A stretch of 64,000 nt of DNA from Mesorhizobium loti (GTDB lineage Bacteria; Pseudomonadota; Alphaproteobacteria; Rhizobiales; Rhizobiaceae), in the NCBI RefSeq assembly GCF_013170705.1, contig NZ_CP033334.1, positions 1,488,001 through 1,552,000 of the forward strand, given 5' to 3'. The position numbers were made by a program, and so were the translations under genes. Shown here piece by piece: positions 16,309 to 25,347 of this stretch. Each line of letters begins with the position of its first letter. Positions within the stretch are counted from its first letter, which is position 1. The notes under the pieces were generated by a model that made no database searches, was not told the DNA's origin, and saw nothing but the letters and a program-made list of their open reading frames with translations.

Positions 16309-17439
16309 ATGACGAAGAACGCCAAGGCGGAGGACAAGAAGAAGATCAATATAGCCCTTCAGGGAGGCGGCTCGCACGGCGCCTTTTCCTGGGGGGTGCT
16401 CGACCGCCTGCTGGAGGACGGCAGGCTGGAAATATCGGCCGTTTCCGGTACCAGCGCCGGCGCCATGAACGCGGTGGCGCTGGCCGACGGATATGTGCGC
16501 GGCGGGGTCGAGGGCGCGCGCAGGAAGCTCGATGATTTCTGGCACGCCGTCGCGGCGAAGGGCCGGTTCAGCCCGGTCCAGCGCATGCCGTGGGACGTCG
16601 CCTGGGGTAACTGGTCGATCGAGAACACGCCGGGCTATGTCTTCTTCGATACGATGTCGCGGGTGTTCTCGCCCTATCTCGCCAACCCGCTTGGCCTCAA
16701 TCCGCTGCGCGACGTGGTCGCGCAGGAGATCGACTTCAAGAATGTCCGCGCCTGCAAGTCGATGGAACTGTTCATCTCCGCCACCAATGTCGAGACCGGG
16801 CAGTTGCGCGTCTTTTCGGATGGCGAGATCGACCTCGACACTGTGATGGCCTCGGCCTGCCTGCCGCAATTGTTCCGTGCGGTCGAGATCAAGGGCGTGC
16901 CTTATTGGGATGGCGGCTATGGCGGAAATCCGGCGCTCTATCCGTTTTTCAAGACAGCGGCGACCGAGGATGTGCTCCTGGTGCAGATCAACCCCGTGGT
17001 GCGCGAGGGAACACCGAGGAGTGCCAACGAGATCCAGAACCGCATCGACGAGATCACCTTCAACGCGGGGCTGTTGCGCGAATTCCGCTCGATCGCCTTC
17101 GTCAAGGAACTGATCGCCGCCGGCCGCCTGCCGCATGGCGAATACCGCGATATCCGCATGCACCGCATCGATGCCGACGAGGCGTTCAAGGACTTGTCGG
17201 CGTCATCGAAGGTCAATGCCGAATGGGCGTTCCTGACCTATCTGCGCGATCTCGGCCGCACCGCTGCCAGCGACTGGCTGGAGGAGAACTACGACGCCGT
17301 CGGCAGCCATGCCACACTCGACCTCTCGGGTGAACTCGACGACGGCTTCAAGCCGGTGCGCGGTCCAGCACCCGGCCGTCGGGTCAAGGAATTCCTCGCC
17401 GTGCGCAAGAACCCGGAAGCCGAGCGCCGCCGTGCTTGA
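16309..17439 (+). CDS. Patatin-like phospholipase family protein
   Basis: This 376-residue protein has the patatin oxyanion motif GGGSHG (19-24), the nucleophile elbow GTSAG with Ser49, and the catalytic Asp201 in DGGYGG. It is therefore a predicted lipid acyl hydrolase or esterase with an intact Ser-Asp dyad. No signal peptide is seen, so it should act in the cytoplasm. The ATG at 16309 follows AGGAA, and an in-frame TTG at 16282 is an alternative. The nearby PHB genes and the palindrome at 16224-16242 make a link to PHB granules worth testing, but this is inference. Confidence 0.86.
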   Translation: MTKNAKAEDKKKINIALQGGGSHGAFSWGVLDRLLEDGRLEISAVSGTSAGAMNAVALADGYVRGGVEGARRKLDDFWHAVAAKGRFSPVQRMPWDVAWGNWSIENTPGYVFFDTMSRVFSPYLANPLGLNPLRDVVAQEIDFKNVRACKSMELFISATNVETGQLRVFSDGEIDLDTVMASACLPQLFRAVEIKGVPYWDGGYGGNPALYPFFKTAATEDVLLVQINPVVREGTPRSANEIQNRIDEITFNAGLLREFRSIAFVKELIAAGRLPHGEYRDIRMHRIDADEAFKDLSASSKVNAEWAFLTYLRDLGRTAASDWLEENYDAVGSHATLDLSGELDDGFKPVRGPAPGRRVKEFLAVRKNPEAERRRA

Positions 17440-18278
17440 ACTCGCCGGGCCTGCGCCTGAGCGCCACTCCGATTTCCGGAGACCGCGCTGACGCCTTGGT
17501 CGCCCCGCGTCCTTTGCCCGGTCCGGCAAGGCGACAACCTTCGCGTGTGAGAGATGCTTCATCATGCTGACGCCTGTTGCCACCCACGTGCCGAGGGTGC
17601 AGCGCGGTGTCGCCGAACCCATGAGCCGAACGATGGGCGCCGCTCCGGCGAATGACAGGGAAGACAGTTCGGATTTCCCCGGTCGCGCCACGTCCGCTGT
17701 CCGGTCGCGAGCCGGTAGGTTCCGCCGATCCGGATGTTCCCGAACAGGGCACATCGAGGTTGCCGACGCCAGCTTCCGTGGCAACGAAACCGACCCCGGG
17801 CGATCCCGGCCTGATTGGGTTTCAGCCATTTCGCCAGCAGTTCCAATGCGTTGCACAAGCTCTCCGAGGCGGAGAGTGTCGTTCGCTAACTGAAAACGAT
17901 CGGGCTTGTCGGTCTAAATTTCGCGTCCAGTTCCAGGAATCTGCGCGTGGCGGTCGCGTTATTGAGGGGACGTCGCGCTGCCTGTCGGCAATGGCAGACC
18001 GATCGTTCGGGTTTGGTCATGAGGGAGAGATCGTGAGCCGTCCGCAAGCCCGCTGAACTTGTATTTTAGCGGATCAACAACAGTTTCGCGGCGGCCACAT
18101 CTTGTCCCGTCACGCAACGCTGCTGCAACTTTCGGACTATATTGCGGTGCAACTTTGATGTAGAAGCGCGCACGCCGATCACGGCAATTTGAACACGGTC
18201 AGGCGCGCACCCATATCGGCGACGCGCCCGCGTCATGGAGGCGCGGCGCTGGCCGAACCCGCAACGGAAAAAACGACG
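17440..18278. other. Long gap with no recognisable gene
   Basis: Several short overlapping frames exist on both strands (for example 17564-17893 plus and 17562-17858 minus). None has a ribosome site, family motif or convincing composition. A decayed gene is possible but cannot be shown. Two direct copies of TGCAACTTT (18124-18132 and 18148-18156, 24 bases apart) lie upstream of the efflux operon and could be a regulator site. Confidence 0.45.
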
Positions 18279-19454
18279 ATGCCTAAAATCAGGTTTCACA
18301 AGCTTGCAGCCATTGTTGTGCTCATCGGTTTCGCGGCGTGGATGGCGACAGGCGAATTCTCGTCGGTCGGCAGCGTAGCGGCGAACAAGGCCAAGGCAGC
18401 CGAAGCCGAGCAGGGCAAGGCACCGGACGCGAGCAAGCCGAAGACTGCGGAAGCCGAACCGAAAGCGCCGTTGCGCACCGTCGCGGTGGTGACGCCGCCG
18501 CGCAAGACCTATGCGCGGGCCATCCGCATTTCAGGCCTGACCGAGGCCGACAAGCGCGCGGTGCTGGCAACCCGTGTCGGCGGCGTCATCGACAAGCTGC
18601 CGGTCAGCCAGGGCCAGCACGTCAAGACGGGTGATCTGGTGCTGATGCTCGCGGCGGAAGAGAAGATCTCCAATGTCGACAACGCCAAGCAGTTGCTGGC
18701 GCAGCGCAAGGCCGAGCTCGATGCCGCGGAGCGGCTCGCCAAGACCGGCAATTTGCCCAAGCTGCAGCTCGACACCGCCCGCTCCAACCTGACCCAGGCG
18801 CAGTCCCTGTTGGACACCGCGCAGGCTGAACTTGACCGCAACGAAGTCAAGGCGCCGTTCGACGGCGTTATCGACCGGGTGCCGGTGGAACTCGGCAGCT
18901 CCGTCATGCAGGGCGCCGAGGTTGCGACCATCCTCAAGCTCGATCCGGTGATCGCGCGCGGCGAGATCAGCGAGCGCGACCTCGGCTATCTCAAGATCGG
19001 CGACAAGGCCAAAGTGCGGCTGGTCAGCGGCCAGACCGTCGAAGGCACCGTGCGCTACATCAGCCGCGACGCCTCGTCGGCGACCCGCACCTTCCGTGTC
19101 GAGATCGCCATCCCCAATGCCGACGGCTCCGTGCCGGCCGGCATGACGGCGGAAATCCAGCTCAGCGCGTTGCCCACAGACGCGGTTCTGCTGCCGCGCT
19201 CGGTAGTGACGCTGGGCGACAAGGGCGATCTGGGCATCCGCGCCGTCGGCAAGGACAACAAGGTGGCGTTCTTCCCGATCGACCTGGTCGACGACACGCC
19301 GACCGGTCTGGTGCTTGGCGGAATCCCGGCCGACGCGCGCATCATCGTTGCCGGCCAGGAACTGGTGAAGGAAGCCGATGAGGTCAATCCGGTCGAGGCC
19401 GACCAGGCGACCATCAACAAGCTGATCGGCGAGGCCACCGCCGGCACGCAGTAG
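18279..19454 (+). CDS. RND efflux periplasmic adaptor (membrane fusion protein)
   Basis: This 391-residue adaptor has an N-terminal membrane anchor or signal (about residues 6-24) and an Ala/Lys-rich linker. The usual layers of an HlyD/AcrA-type protein follow: a lipoyl half (TRVGGVIDKLPVSQGQHVKTGDLV region), an alpha-hairpin (residues about 130-180), the second lipoyl half (KAPFDGVIDRVPVELGSSV) and a beta-barrel. The ATG at 18279 is preferred to an upstream in-frame start because it is followed directly by the anchor. It couples the inner-membrane pump encoded next to an outer-membrane channel that is not in this window. Confidence 0.9.
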   Translation: MPKIRFHKLAAIVVLIGFAAWMATGEFSSVGSVAANKAKAAEAEQGKAPDASKPKTAEAEPKAPLRTVAVVTPPRKTYARAIRISGLTEADKRAVLATRVGGVIDKLPVSQGQHVKTGDLVLMLAAEEKISNVDNAKQLLAQRKAELDAAERLAKTGNLPKLQLDTARSNLTQAQSLLDTAQAELDRNEVKAPFDGVIDRVPVELGSSVMQGAEVATILKLDPVIARGEISERDLGYLKIGDKAKVRLVSGQTVEGTVRYISRDASSATRTFRVEIAIPNADGSVPAGMTAEIQLSALPTDAVLLPRSVVTLGDKGDLGIRAVGKDNKVAFFPIDLVDDTPTGLVLGGIPADARIIVAGQELVKEADEVNPVEADQATINKLIGEATAGTQ

Positions 19455-19531
19455 CGAAGCGGCGACGCCGCCGGACCTTCCGGCGACAGACGTCCGTTGG
19501 CCACTTCCGAAAGCAACCGCAGGCACAAGTC

Positions 19532-22500
19532 ATGGATATCGTCAGACTCGCAATCAACAATGCCCGCCTGACCATCTCGGTCCTGGTCTTCCTGCTGATC
19601 GCGGGCTGGGTCGCCTATCAGTCGACGCCGAAGGAAGCGGAACCGGATGTTCCGATTCCGATGATGTATGTCAGCCTGATCTATCAAGGTATTTCGCCGG
19701 AGGATTCCGAGCGCCTCCTGTTGCGGCCGATGGAAAGCAAGCTGAAAAGCCTGAAGGGCCTCAAGGAAATGCGCTCGGCCGCCTTCCAGGGCGGCGGCTA
19801 TGTGCTGGTCGAGTTCCAGCCGCAGACCAATTTGGCGACGGCGCTGCAGGACACACGCTCCAAGGTGCAGGACGGCAAGGCCGACCTGCCGCAGGCGGCC
19901 GAGGAGCCTGTCGTCACCGAAGTCAACATTTCCGAATTTCCGGTGCTCGTCGTCACGCTGTCGGGCGAATTGCCCGAACGTGTGCTGGCCGCCGCCGCAC
20001 GCGAGTTGCGCGACCGCATCGAAGAGGTGCCCGGCGTTCTGGAAGGCTCGCTGCAGGGCTCACGCGACGATCTCGTCGAAGTCGTCATCGATCCGATGAA
20101 GCTGTCGTCCTACGGCTTGCAACTCGAGCAACTGATCGGGGCTGTGGGCGCCTCCAACAGCCTGGTCGCCGCCGGCAACATCGAAGGGTCGCAGGGCAAA
20201 TACGCCGTCAAGGTGCCCTCGCTGATCGAGACGCCCGAGGATGTGGCGGCGCTGCCGGTGGTCGCCGGTCCCAATGCGGTGGTGCAGGCCAAGGATATCG
20301 CGACGATCCGTTCGACCTTCGCCGATGCCGACACGATCACGCGGCTCAACGGCAAGCCCGCGATCGCCATCGAGGTGAAGAAGCGCATCGGCGCCAATCT
20401 GATCGACACGCTCACCAAGGTGAGGGCGGTGTCCGACGCCTTCGTCAAGACGATGCCCGAGGGGATGCACGTCACCTACACGCAGGACAAGTCGGTCTTC
20501 GTCAATCAGCTGCTGGGAGACCTGCAGAACCACGTGATGATCGCCGTCATCCTGGTGTTCATCGTCATCCTCTACGCGCTGTCCGGCCGTGCCTCGCTGC
20601 TCATTGGCCTCGCCATCCCGTCGTCCTTCCTGATCGGCATCCTGCTGCTCGCGATGATGGGCTACACGATCAACATGATCGTGCTGTTCAGCCTCATCCT
20701 GGCCGTCGGCATGCTGGTCGACGATGCCATTATCGTCACGGAATTCGCCGAACGGCGGATGAGCGAAGGCATGCCGAAGCAGGAAGCCTTCGCGCTGGCC
20801 GCCAAGCGCATGGCCGGTCCGGTCATCGCGGCGACGATGACGCGCATCGCCGCCTTCTCGCCGTTGCTGTTCTGGCCGGGCATCATCGGCGATTTCATGA
20901 AGTACATGCCGATCACGCTGATCGTCACGCTGTCGGCGTCGATGCTCTACGCGCTGGTCTTCGCTCCGACGCTGGGAGCGATCTTTGCCAAGGCGCCGGA
21001 CCATCACGCGGATGACAATCGCGATGGCTGGTACATGGCTGTCGTGAAGCAAGCGGTGCGCTTTCCCATCACCGTGATGGTGCTCACCGTCGTCCTGCTG
21101 GCCGGCATCTTCGTCGGGTATTCGAAGTATGGCGCCGGCGTCGAGTTCTTCCCGAGTGTCGAACCGGATTACGGCCTGCTCTACGTGCATGCCCGCGGCA
21201 ATCTTTCGCTGGCCGAAATGGATACGGCGACCAAGATCGCCGAAAACAGGCTGGTTGGCTGGCCCGGCATCAAATCGGTCTACACCCGCGTCGGCAAGAC
21301 GCAGGGCGGCGGCCAGGACGTCCCGGAAGATGTGGTCGGCGTCATCCAGTACGAATTCATCGACTGGCGCGAACGCAAATCGGCGAACCAGATCCTGAAC
21401 GATCTGCGCGGCGTGATGGCCGGCATTCCCGGTGTCGACGTCGAGGTCCGCGTGCCGGAAGCCGGCCCGCCGACCGGCAAGCCAATCCAGATCAGGCTTT
21501 CGGCCATCGACCCGGCCGGCCTTGACGACAAGGCGCGTGCGGTGGCGGCGCGGATCGCCAAGGTGCCCGGCGTCATCGACATCTCCGATGGCCTGCCACC
21601 TCCCGGCGTCGACTGGGCTCTCGAGGTCGACCGTGCCAAGGCTGCCCAATACGGCATCAGTCCGACCTCGGTTGGAACGGTGGTGCAGCTCGTCACCAAC
21701 GGCTTGAAGTTGTCGGAATACCGGCCTGCCGGCGCCGACAAGGCGGTCGACATCCGGCTGCGCTTGCCGGAGGACCGGCGCACGCTGTCGACGCTCGACG
21801 AGCTCAGGGTGCAGACCGCGCAAGGTTCGGTGCCGATCTCGAACTTCGTCGTCCGCAAGGCAAAGCCCAGCGTCGGTATCCTCAACCGCATCGACGGCGC
21901 CCGCACCGTGGTGGTGCAGGCCAACGTCGCCGCCGGCGCCCAGGTCGCCGCCGTGCAGCAGGAGGTAACCCAGGCCGTCACCGACATGAACCTCGGCAGC
22001 GGCATCCGCTGGAAGCTGGCCGGCTCGAACGAGGACAGCGCGGAAGCCAGCGCCTTCCTCAGCAAGGCCTTCGGTGCCGCGATCTTCCTGATCTTCCTGG
22101 TGCTGCTGGCGCAGTTCAACAAGTTCACCAGCGTCTGGCTGGTGTTGTCCTGCGTGGTCATGGCGACGATCGGCGTATTCCTCGGGCTGCTGATAACAGG
22201 CGAGACGTTCGGTATCGTCATGTCGGGCATCGGCGTCATCGCGCTCGCCGGCGTGGTGGTGAACAACAACATCGTGCTGATCGACACCTATGACCGGCTG
22301 CGTGAAGAAGGCTGGGACAAGATGGACGCCGTGCTGCAGACCTGCCGCGAGCGCGCGCGACCGGTGGTGCTTACGGCGGTGTCGGCCATCCTCGGCGTGC
22401 TGCCGATCGCCTTCGGCCTTGGCCTGGAAATCTTCCATCACGAGACGACGATCAACGCGCCGTCGACGCAATGGTGGATTTCGCTGTCGTCGGCGATTGT

Positions 22501-22708
22501 CTTCGGCCTGTCCTTCGCCACGGTGCTGACGCTGGTGGTGACGCCGTCGATGCTGATGGTGTTCACCCGCGCCAAGGTCAAACCCGGCGCACGGCGCGGC
22601 TTGATCAGCCGGCTGTTCCGGCGCGGCAAGGGCGAGATCTCGTCGGACGCGCCGACGGCGGATGCCGGGGCGGAACCCGCGATTGCCTTCCCGAAAGCCG
22701 CCGAATAG
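19532..22708 (+). CDS. RND-family efflux transporter, inner-membrane pump
   Basis: This 1058-residue protein has the AcrB/MexB layout of twelve predicted membrane segments with two large periplasmic loops. The first membrane segment is at residues 12-30. The proton-relay Asp-Asp pair appears in AVGMLVDDAIIVTEF. A second internal repeat contains the ALAGVVVNNNIVLIDTYDRLREEG segment. The substrate cannot be read from sequence. It forms an operon with the adaptor gene 77 bases upstream and ends at a strong terminator. No regulator gene adjoins it. Confidence 0.92.
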   Translation: MDIVRLAINNARLTISVLVFLLIAGWVAYQSTPKEAEPDVPIPMMYVSLIYQGISPEDSERLLLRPMESKLKSLKGLKEMRSAAFQGGGYVLVEFQPQTNLATALQDTRSKVQDGKADLPQAAEEPVVTEVNISEFPVLVVTLSGELPERVLAAAARELRDRIEEVPGVLEGSLQGSRDDLVEVVIDPMKLSSYGLQLEQLIGAVGASNSLVAAGNIEGSQGKYAVKVPSLIETPEDVAALPVVAGPNAVVQAKDIATIRSTFADADTITRLNGKPAIAIEVKKRIGANLIDTLTKVRAVSDAFVKTMPEGMHVTYTQDKSVFVNQLLGDLQNHVMIAVILVFIVILYALSGRASLLIGLAIPSSFLIGILLLAMMGYTINMIVLFSLILAVGMLVDDAIIVTEFAERRMSEGMPKQEAFALAAKRMAGPVIAATMTRIAAFSPLLFWPGIIGDFMKYMPITLIVTLSASMLYALVFAPTLGAIFAKAPDHHADDNRDGWYMAVVKQAVRFPITVMVLTVVLLAGIFVGYSKYGAGVEFFPSVEPDYGLLYVHARGNLSLAEMDTATKIAENRLVGWPGIKSVYTRVGKTQGGGQDVPEDVVGVIQYEFIDWRERKSANQILNDLRGVMAGIPGVDVEVRVPEAGPPTGKPIQIRLSAIDPAGLDDKARAVAARIAKVPGVIDISDGLPPPGVDWALEVDRAKAAQYGISPTSVGTVVQLVTNGLKLSEYRPAGADKAVDIRLRLPEDRRTLSTLDELRVQTAQGSVPISNFVVRKAKPSVGILNRIDGARTVVVQANVAAGAQVAAVQQEVTQAVTDMNLGSGIRWKLAGSNEDSAEASAFLSKAFGAAIFLIFLVLLAQFNKFTSVWLVLSCVVMATIGVFLGLLITGETFGIVMSGIGVIALAGVVVNNNIVLIDTYDRLREEGWDKMDAVLQTCRERARPVVLTAVSAILGVLPIAFGLGLEIFHHETTINAPSTQWWISLSSAIVFGLSFATVLTLVVTPSMLMVFTRAKVKPGARRGLISRLFRRGKGEISSDAPTADAGAEPAIAFPKAAE

Positions 22709-22731
22709 GCAGGCTTTCCGACCTGACCGGC

Positions 22732-22764
22732 AAAGGCCGCCCGGAACAACCGGGCGGCCTTTTG
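22732..22764 (+). terminator. Terminator of the RND efflux operon
   Basis: A perfect 13-base-pair stem (AAAGGCCGCCCGG / CCGGGCGGCCTTT) with an AACAA loop and a T-run lies 24 bases past the pump stop codon. Confidence 0.85.
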
Positions 22765-22831
22765 CATTGTCCCCCCAAGAGCGATGCAAGGCATCGTCTC
22801 GCAGCAGAGCGTCAAATGCGGGGAATTCCTC

Positions 22832-22990
22832 ATGCCGATCAGCACCGTTGTCGTCGTCGTCCTGATCCTTGTCCTCATCGGCGCGGTGCCGGCCTGGCCG
22901 CACTCGCGCTCCTGGGGTTATGGACCGTCGGGCATTATCGGCGTGGTGCTGGTGGTGGTTCTGGTGTTGCTGCTGATGGGGCGGCTCTGA
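22832..22990 (+). CDS. DUF3309 small hydrophobic protein
   Basis: This 52-residue peptide has two hydrophobic segments around the conserved PAWPHSRSWGYGPSG core that defines DUF3309. GGGGAA precedes the ATG at 22832, and a longer in-frame start at 22784 lacks family support. Function is unknown. These peptides are common in rhizobia and are predicted inner-membrane proteins. Confidence 0.85.
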   Translation: MPISTVVVVVLILVLIGAVPAWPHSRSWGYGPSGIIGVVLVVVLVLLLMGRL

Positions 22991-23056
22991 GCCGCCTTTT
23001 CGGTTCGTCGAGATGCCTTTCAGCGTGAGAGAAGGACGGCATGGCCGCCGACTGGC

Positions 23057-24016
23057 TCAGGCCGCTTTCGACGTGCCCGCCACGGTGGCGATGCCGATGT
23101 CCTCGAGGGCTTGGGCGACCGCCTGATCGAGCGGCGTATGCGGGATTTCGCCGATGATGCCTTCCAGCCGCGTCGAGGCCAGTTGGTGCGGCTCGAAGCG
23201 CAGGTAGGACATCGAGACGATCTCGCGCCACATCGCCACGAACGGGCTGCCGGCGCGCAGCACCCACCAGGGCATCGAGGTCATCTTGAGCGACCGGCCG
23301 AGCGCCTTCTCGGCAGCGGCCTTGATCTCGATATCGGTGACGGCGTGGCCGGGAAAGTTCAGCGCCTCGTAGGAGCCGAGCTTGTCGAGATTGCTAGCCA
23401 GCGCGACGAAGCCAACGGCGAAATCCGGCAGGTAGGCCCATTCATGCACGAGGTCGGCCGGACCGGGCGCGGTGTAGGCGCCCTTGTTGATCTTGGCGGC
23501 GACGACCAGATCGAACCAGGAGCCGCTGCCGGTGCCGCCGAAGAAATCGCCGGCGCGCAGCACAACGGTGCGCACCCGGCCGGCATCGGCCTCGCGGCGG
23601 AACAGATCCTCCATGGCGCAGCGGATGCGGCCCTTCTCGGTCGTCGGGTGGAATGGCGTGTCCTCCGTGATCACCGCCGGCATCGGCGAGCCGTAATTGT
23701 AGACGGTGCCGGGGAACAGATGCAGCGCGTTGTTGGCATGGCAGGCGGCCATGACGTTCTCGGCCATCGGCAGGCATTTGCCCCAGTCGGTATAGATCGG
23801 GTTGAGGCCGTTGAAGATGATATCGACGCCTTCGGTGGCACGGATCAGCGATTGGCGGTCCAGCGCATCGCCGGCAACCGCCGTGGCGCCTTCGATCTCG
23901 GCCGGTACCTTGCCGGTGCGGGTGACGGTGCGGACGTCGAAGCCGGCGTCGATGAAGGCTTTGGCAACCACACGGCCGAGCCGGCCATTGGCGCCGAGAA
24001 TTGCGATCTTGGTCAT
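23057..24016 (-). CDS. NAD(P)-binding Rossmann-fold protein (NmrA/epimerase-like)
   Basis: This 319-residue protein begins MTKIAILGANGRLGRVVAKA, with the nucleotide-binding GANGRLG at 8-14. The extended-SDR features G-DALDR and a Y-N-YG segment in GTVYNYGSP are present, though a full YxxxK motif is not. It is probably an atypical SDR that acts on or senses a redox cofactor. It lies downstream of the DUF680 gene on the same strand, with a 92-base gap. Both are divergent from the LysR gene at 24433, so joint control is plausible. Confidence 0.78.
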   Translation of the reverse strand: MTKIAILGANGRLGRVVAKAFIDAGFDVRTVTRTGKVPAEIEGATAVAGDALDRQSLIRATEGVDIIFNGLNPIYTDWGKCLPMAENVMAACHANNALHLFPGTVYNYGSPMPAVITEDTPFHPTTEKGRIRCAMEDLFRREADAGRVRTVVLRAGDFFGGTGSGSWFDLVVAAKINKGAYTAPGPADLVHEWAYLPDFAVGFVALASNLDKLGSYEALNFPGHAVTDIEIKAAAEKALGRSLKMTSMPWWVLRAGSPFVAMWREIVSMSYLRFEPHQLASTRLEGIIGEIPHTPLDQAVAQALEDIGIATVAGTSKAA

Positions 24017-24108
24017 TGTTCGTCTCCTTGTTTGCTCTGAAGCGACAGGGTTTGCTTTGAAGCGACGGGGCGAGCCCGCCGCTTTCAGGATCGTTCGAGA
24101 ACCGCCCT

Positions 24109-24318
24109 TCAGCGGTTGCCGAAGAGGTTGCGGTCGGCGCCCTGGACGACCGGTTGCTGATCAGCGGCCCCGGACTTCGCGATCGACGTGGTGATCGTGC
24201 TGTCGACGCCGGTGGCGGCGGGCTGGTTGGTGGCGTTAGAGCCGAACTTGTCGCTGCCGGCAAAAGCCGCGCCGGCGGCGATGAGGAGGGCGGTGGCGGT
24301 GAGTGCGATCTTGGTCAT
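24109..24318 (-). CDS. DUF680 small exported protein
   Basis: This 69-residue protein starts MTKIALTATALLIAAGAAFAGSD, a clean signal peptide with cleavage expected after residue 20. A short Ser/Thr/Ala-rich mature part ends in NLFGNR. This pattern is the DUF680 family, known to me chiefly from Mesorhizobium, where many paralogues exist. AAGGAGAATTC precedes the ATG. Function is unknown. The gene is divergent from a LysR regulator whose likely operators lie in the 114-base gap. Confidence 0.85.
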   Translation of the reverse strand: MTKIALTATALLIAAGAAFAGSDKFGSNATNQPAATGVDSTITTSIAKSGAADQQPVVQGADRNLFGNR

Positions 24319-24379
24319 TTGAATTCTCCTTGGTTGGTGTTGCAGTCCGTATTGGTGTTTGCAGGGCGAATATGATTGC

Positions 24380-24391
24380 TTCACGAATGAA
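24380..24391. promoter_or_regulatory. Predicted LysR operator, distal site
   Basis: TTCA-CGAA-TGAA is a symmetric TTCA-N4-TGAA site between the DUF680 gene and the lysR gene. An identical half-site pair lies exactly 42 bases (four helical turns) away at 24422. Confidence 0.5.
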
Positions 24392-24421
24392 TTAAAATTG
24401 ACCATGTATGCAGTTTTGATA

Positions 24422-24433
24422 TTCATTATTGAA
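24422..24433. promoter_or_regulatory. Predicted LysR operator, start-codon site
   Basis: TTCA-TTAT-TGAA repeats the symmetry of the 24380 site and runs into the lysR start codon, as expected for an autoregulatory site. Confidence 0.5.
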
Positions 24434-25347
24434 TGGCAGATATCGATTGGAACCTGATCAAGAGCTTCGTCACGGTCGCGGAAACCGGCAGCCTGTCGGC
24501 CGCCGCGCGAAAACTGTCGGCCAGCCAGCCGACGCTGGGCCGTCACATCGGGGAGTTGGAGCAGGCGCTCGGTGTCACGCTGTTCCGGCGTGGGCGGAGC
24601 GGCTACGCGCTGACCGAAGCTGGCGCCACGCTGTTCGAACGCGGCAAGGCCGTCAGCGAGCAGGCGAGTGCGTTTTCACGGCTGGCACTGGGTTCGGTCG
24701 AGGCCATCGAAGGCACGGTGCGCATTGCCGCCAGCGAGGTGGTGGCGGCCTATGTGCTGCCCGACATGATGGCGCGGCTCGGCATGGAGGAGCCCGGCAT
24801 CGAGGTCGAGATCGTTGCCTCGAACCAGGTCGAGAACCTGCTGCGCCGGGATGCCGATATCGCCATCCGCATGGTCAAGCCGGCGCAGAACGAACTGGTG
24901 GCGCGCAAGGTCTGCGATATCCCGCTCTGCGCCTGCGCGGCCATTTCCTATCTCGACCGGCGCGGCCGCCCGCTCGGGCCGGCCGATCTCGTCATCCATG
25001 CCCTGATCGGCTTCGATCGCAGCGACGAGATGATCCGAGGCTTCACGCAATCCGGTATCCCGGTCACCCGGAGCAGTTTTCGCTTCAGGGCCGACAACCA
25101 GATCGTCCTGTGGGAGGCGGTACGGGCGGGGAATGGTGTCGGCCTCGGCCAGGAGCCGCTGGCCGACCGCGATCCGCTGGTGGAGAAGGTGCTTCCCGGC
25201 CTGCCGCTGCCAAGCTTGCCGGTGTGGCTGGCCATGCATCGCGATGTGCGCGGCAGCGTGCGCATCCGCCGCGTGGCCGACTTTCTCCACGAGGAACTCA
25301 AACGCTATTCGGCGGGTGCCGTATCGGGAGCGAATTCGGCGCGGTGA
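24433..25347 (+). CDS. LysR-family transcriptional regulator
   Basis: This 304-residue protein has an N-terminal winged helix-turn-helix (residues 1-62, WNLIKSFVTVAETGSLSAAARKL and SQPTLGRHIGELEQALG) and a periplasmic-binding-protein-like effector domain (about 92-290). It is divergent from the DUF680 and NmrA-like genes, its probable targets. The effector is unknown. Its 3' end overlaps the convergent MFS gene by 43 bases. Confidence 0.9.
   Translation: MADIDWNLIKSFVTVAETGSLSAAARKLSASQPTLGRHIGELEQALGVTLFRRGRSGYALTEAGATLFERGKAVSEQASAFSRLALGSVEAIEGTVRIAASEVVAAYVLPDMMARLGMEEPGIEVEIVASNQVENLLRRDADIAIRMVKPAQNELVARKVCDIPLCACAAISYLDRRGRPLGPADLVIHALIGFDRSDEMIRGFTQSGIPVTRSSFRFRADNQIVLWEAVRAGNGVGLGQEPLADRDPLVEKVLPGLPLPSLPVWLAMHRDVRGSVRIRRVADFLHEELKRYSAGAVSGANSAR

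Noticed and set aside
17562..17858. Short overlapping frames in the 17440-18278 gap
   Set aside because: No ribosome site, domain or conserved motif is visible on either strand, so I do not call a gene.
20060..22903. A 947-codon open frame on the minus strand opposite the RND pump
   Set aside because: It is rich in His, Asp, Arg and Gln, as expected for the complement of a GC-rich gene, and the pump on the plus strand is unambiguous.
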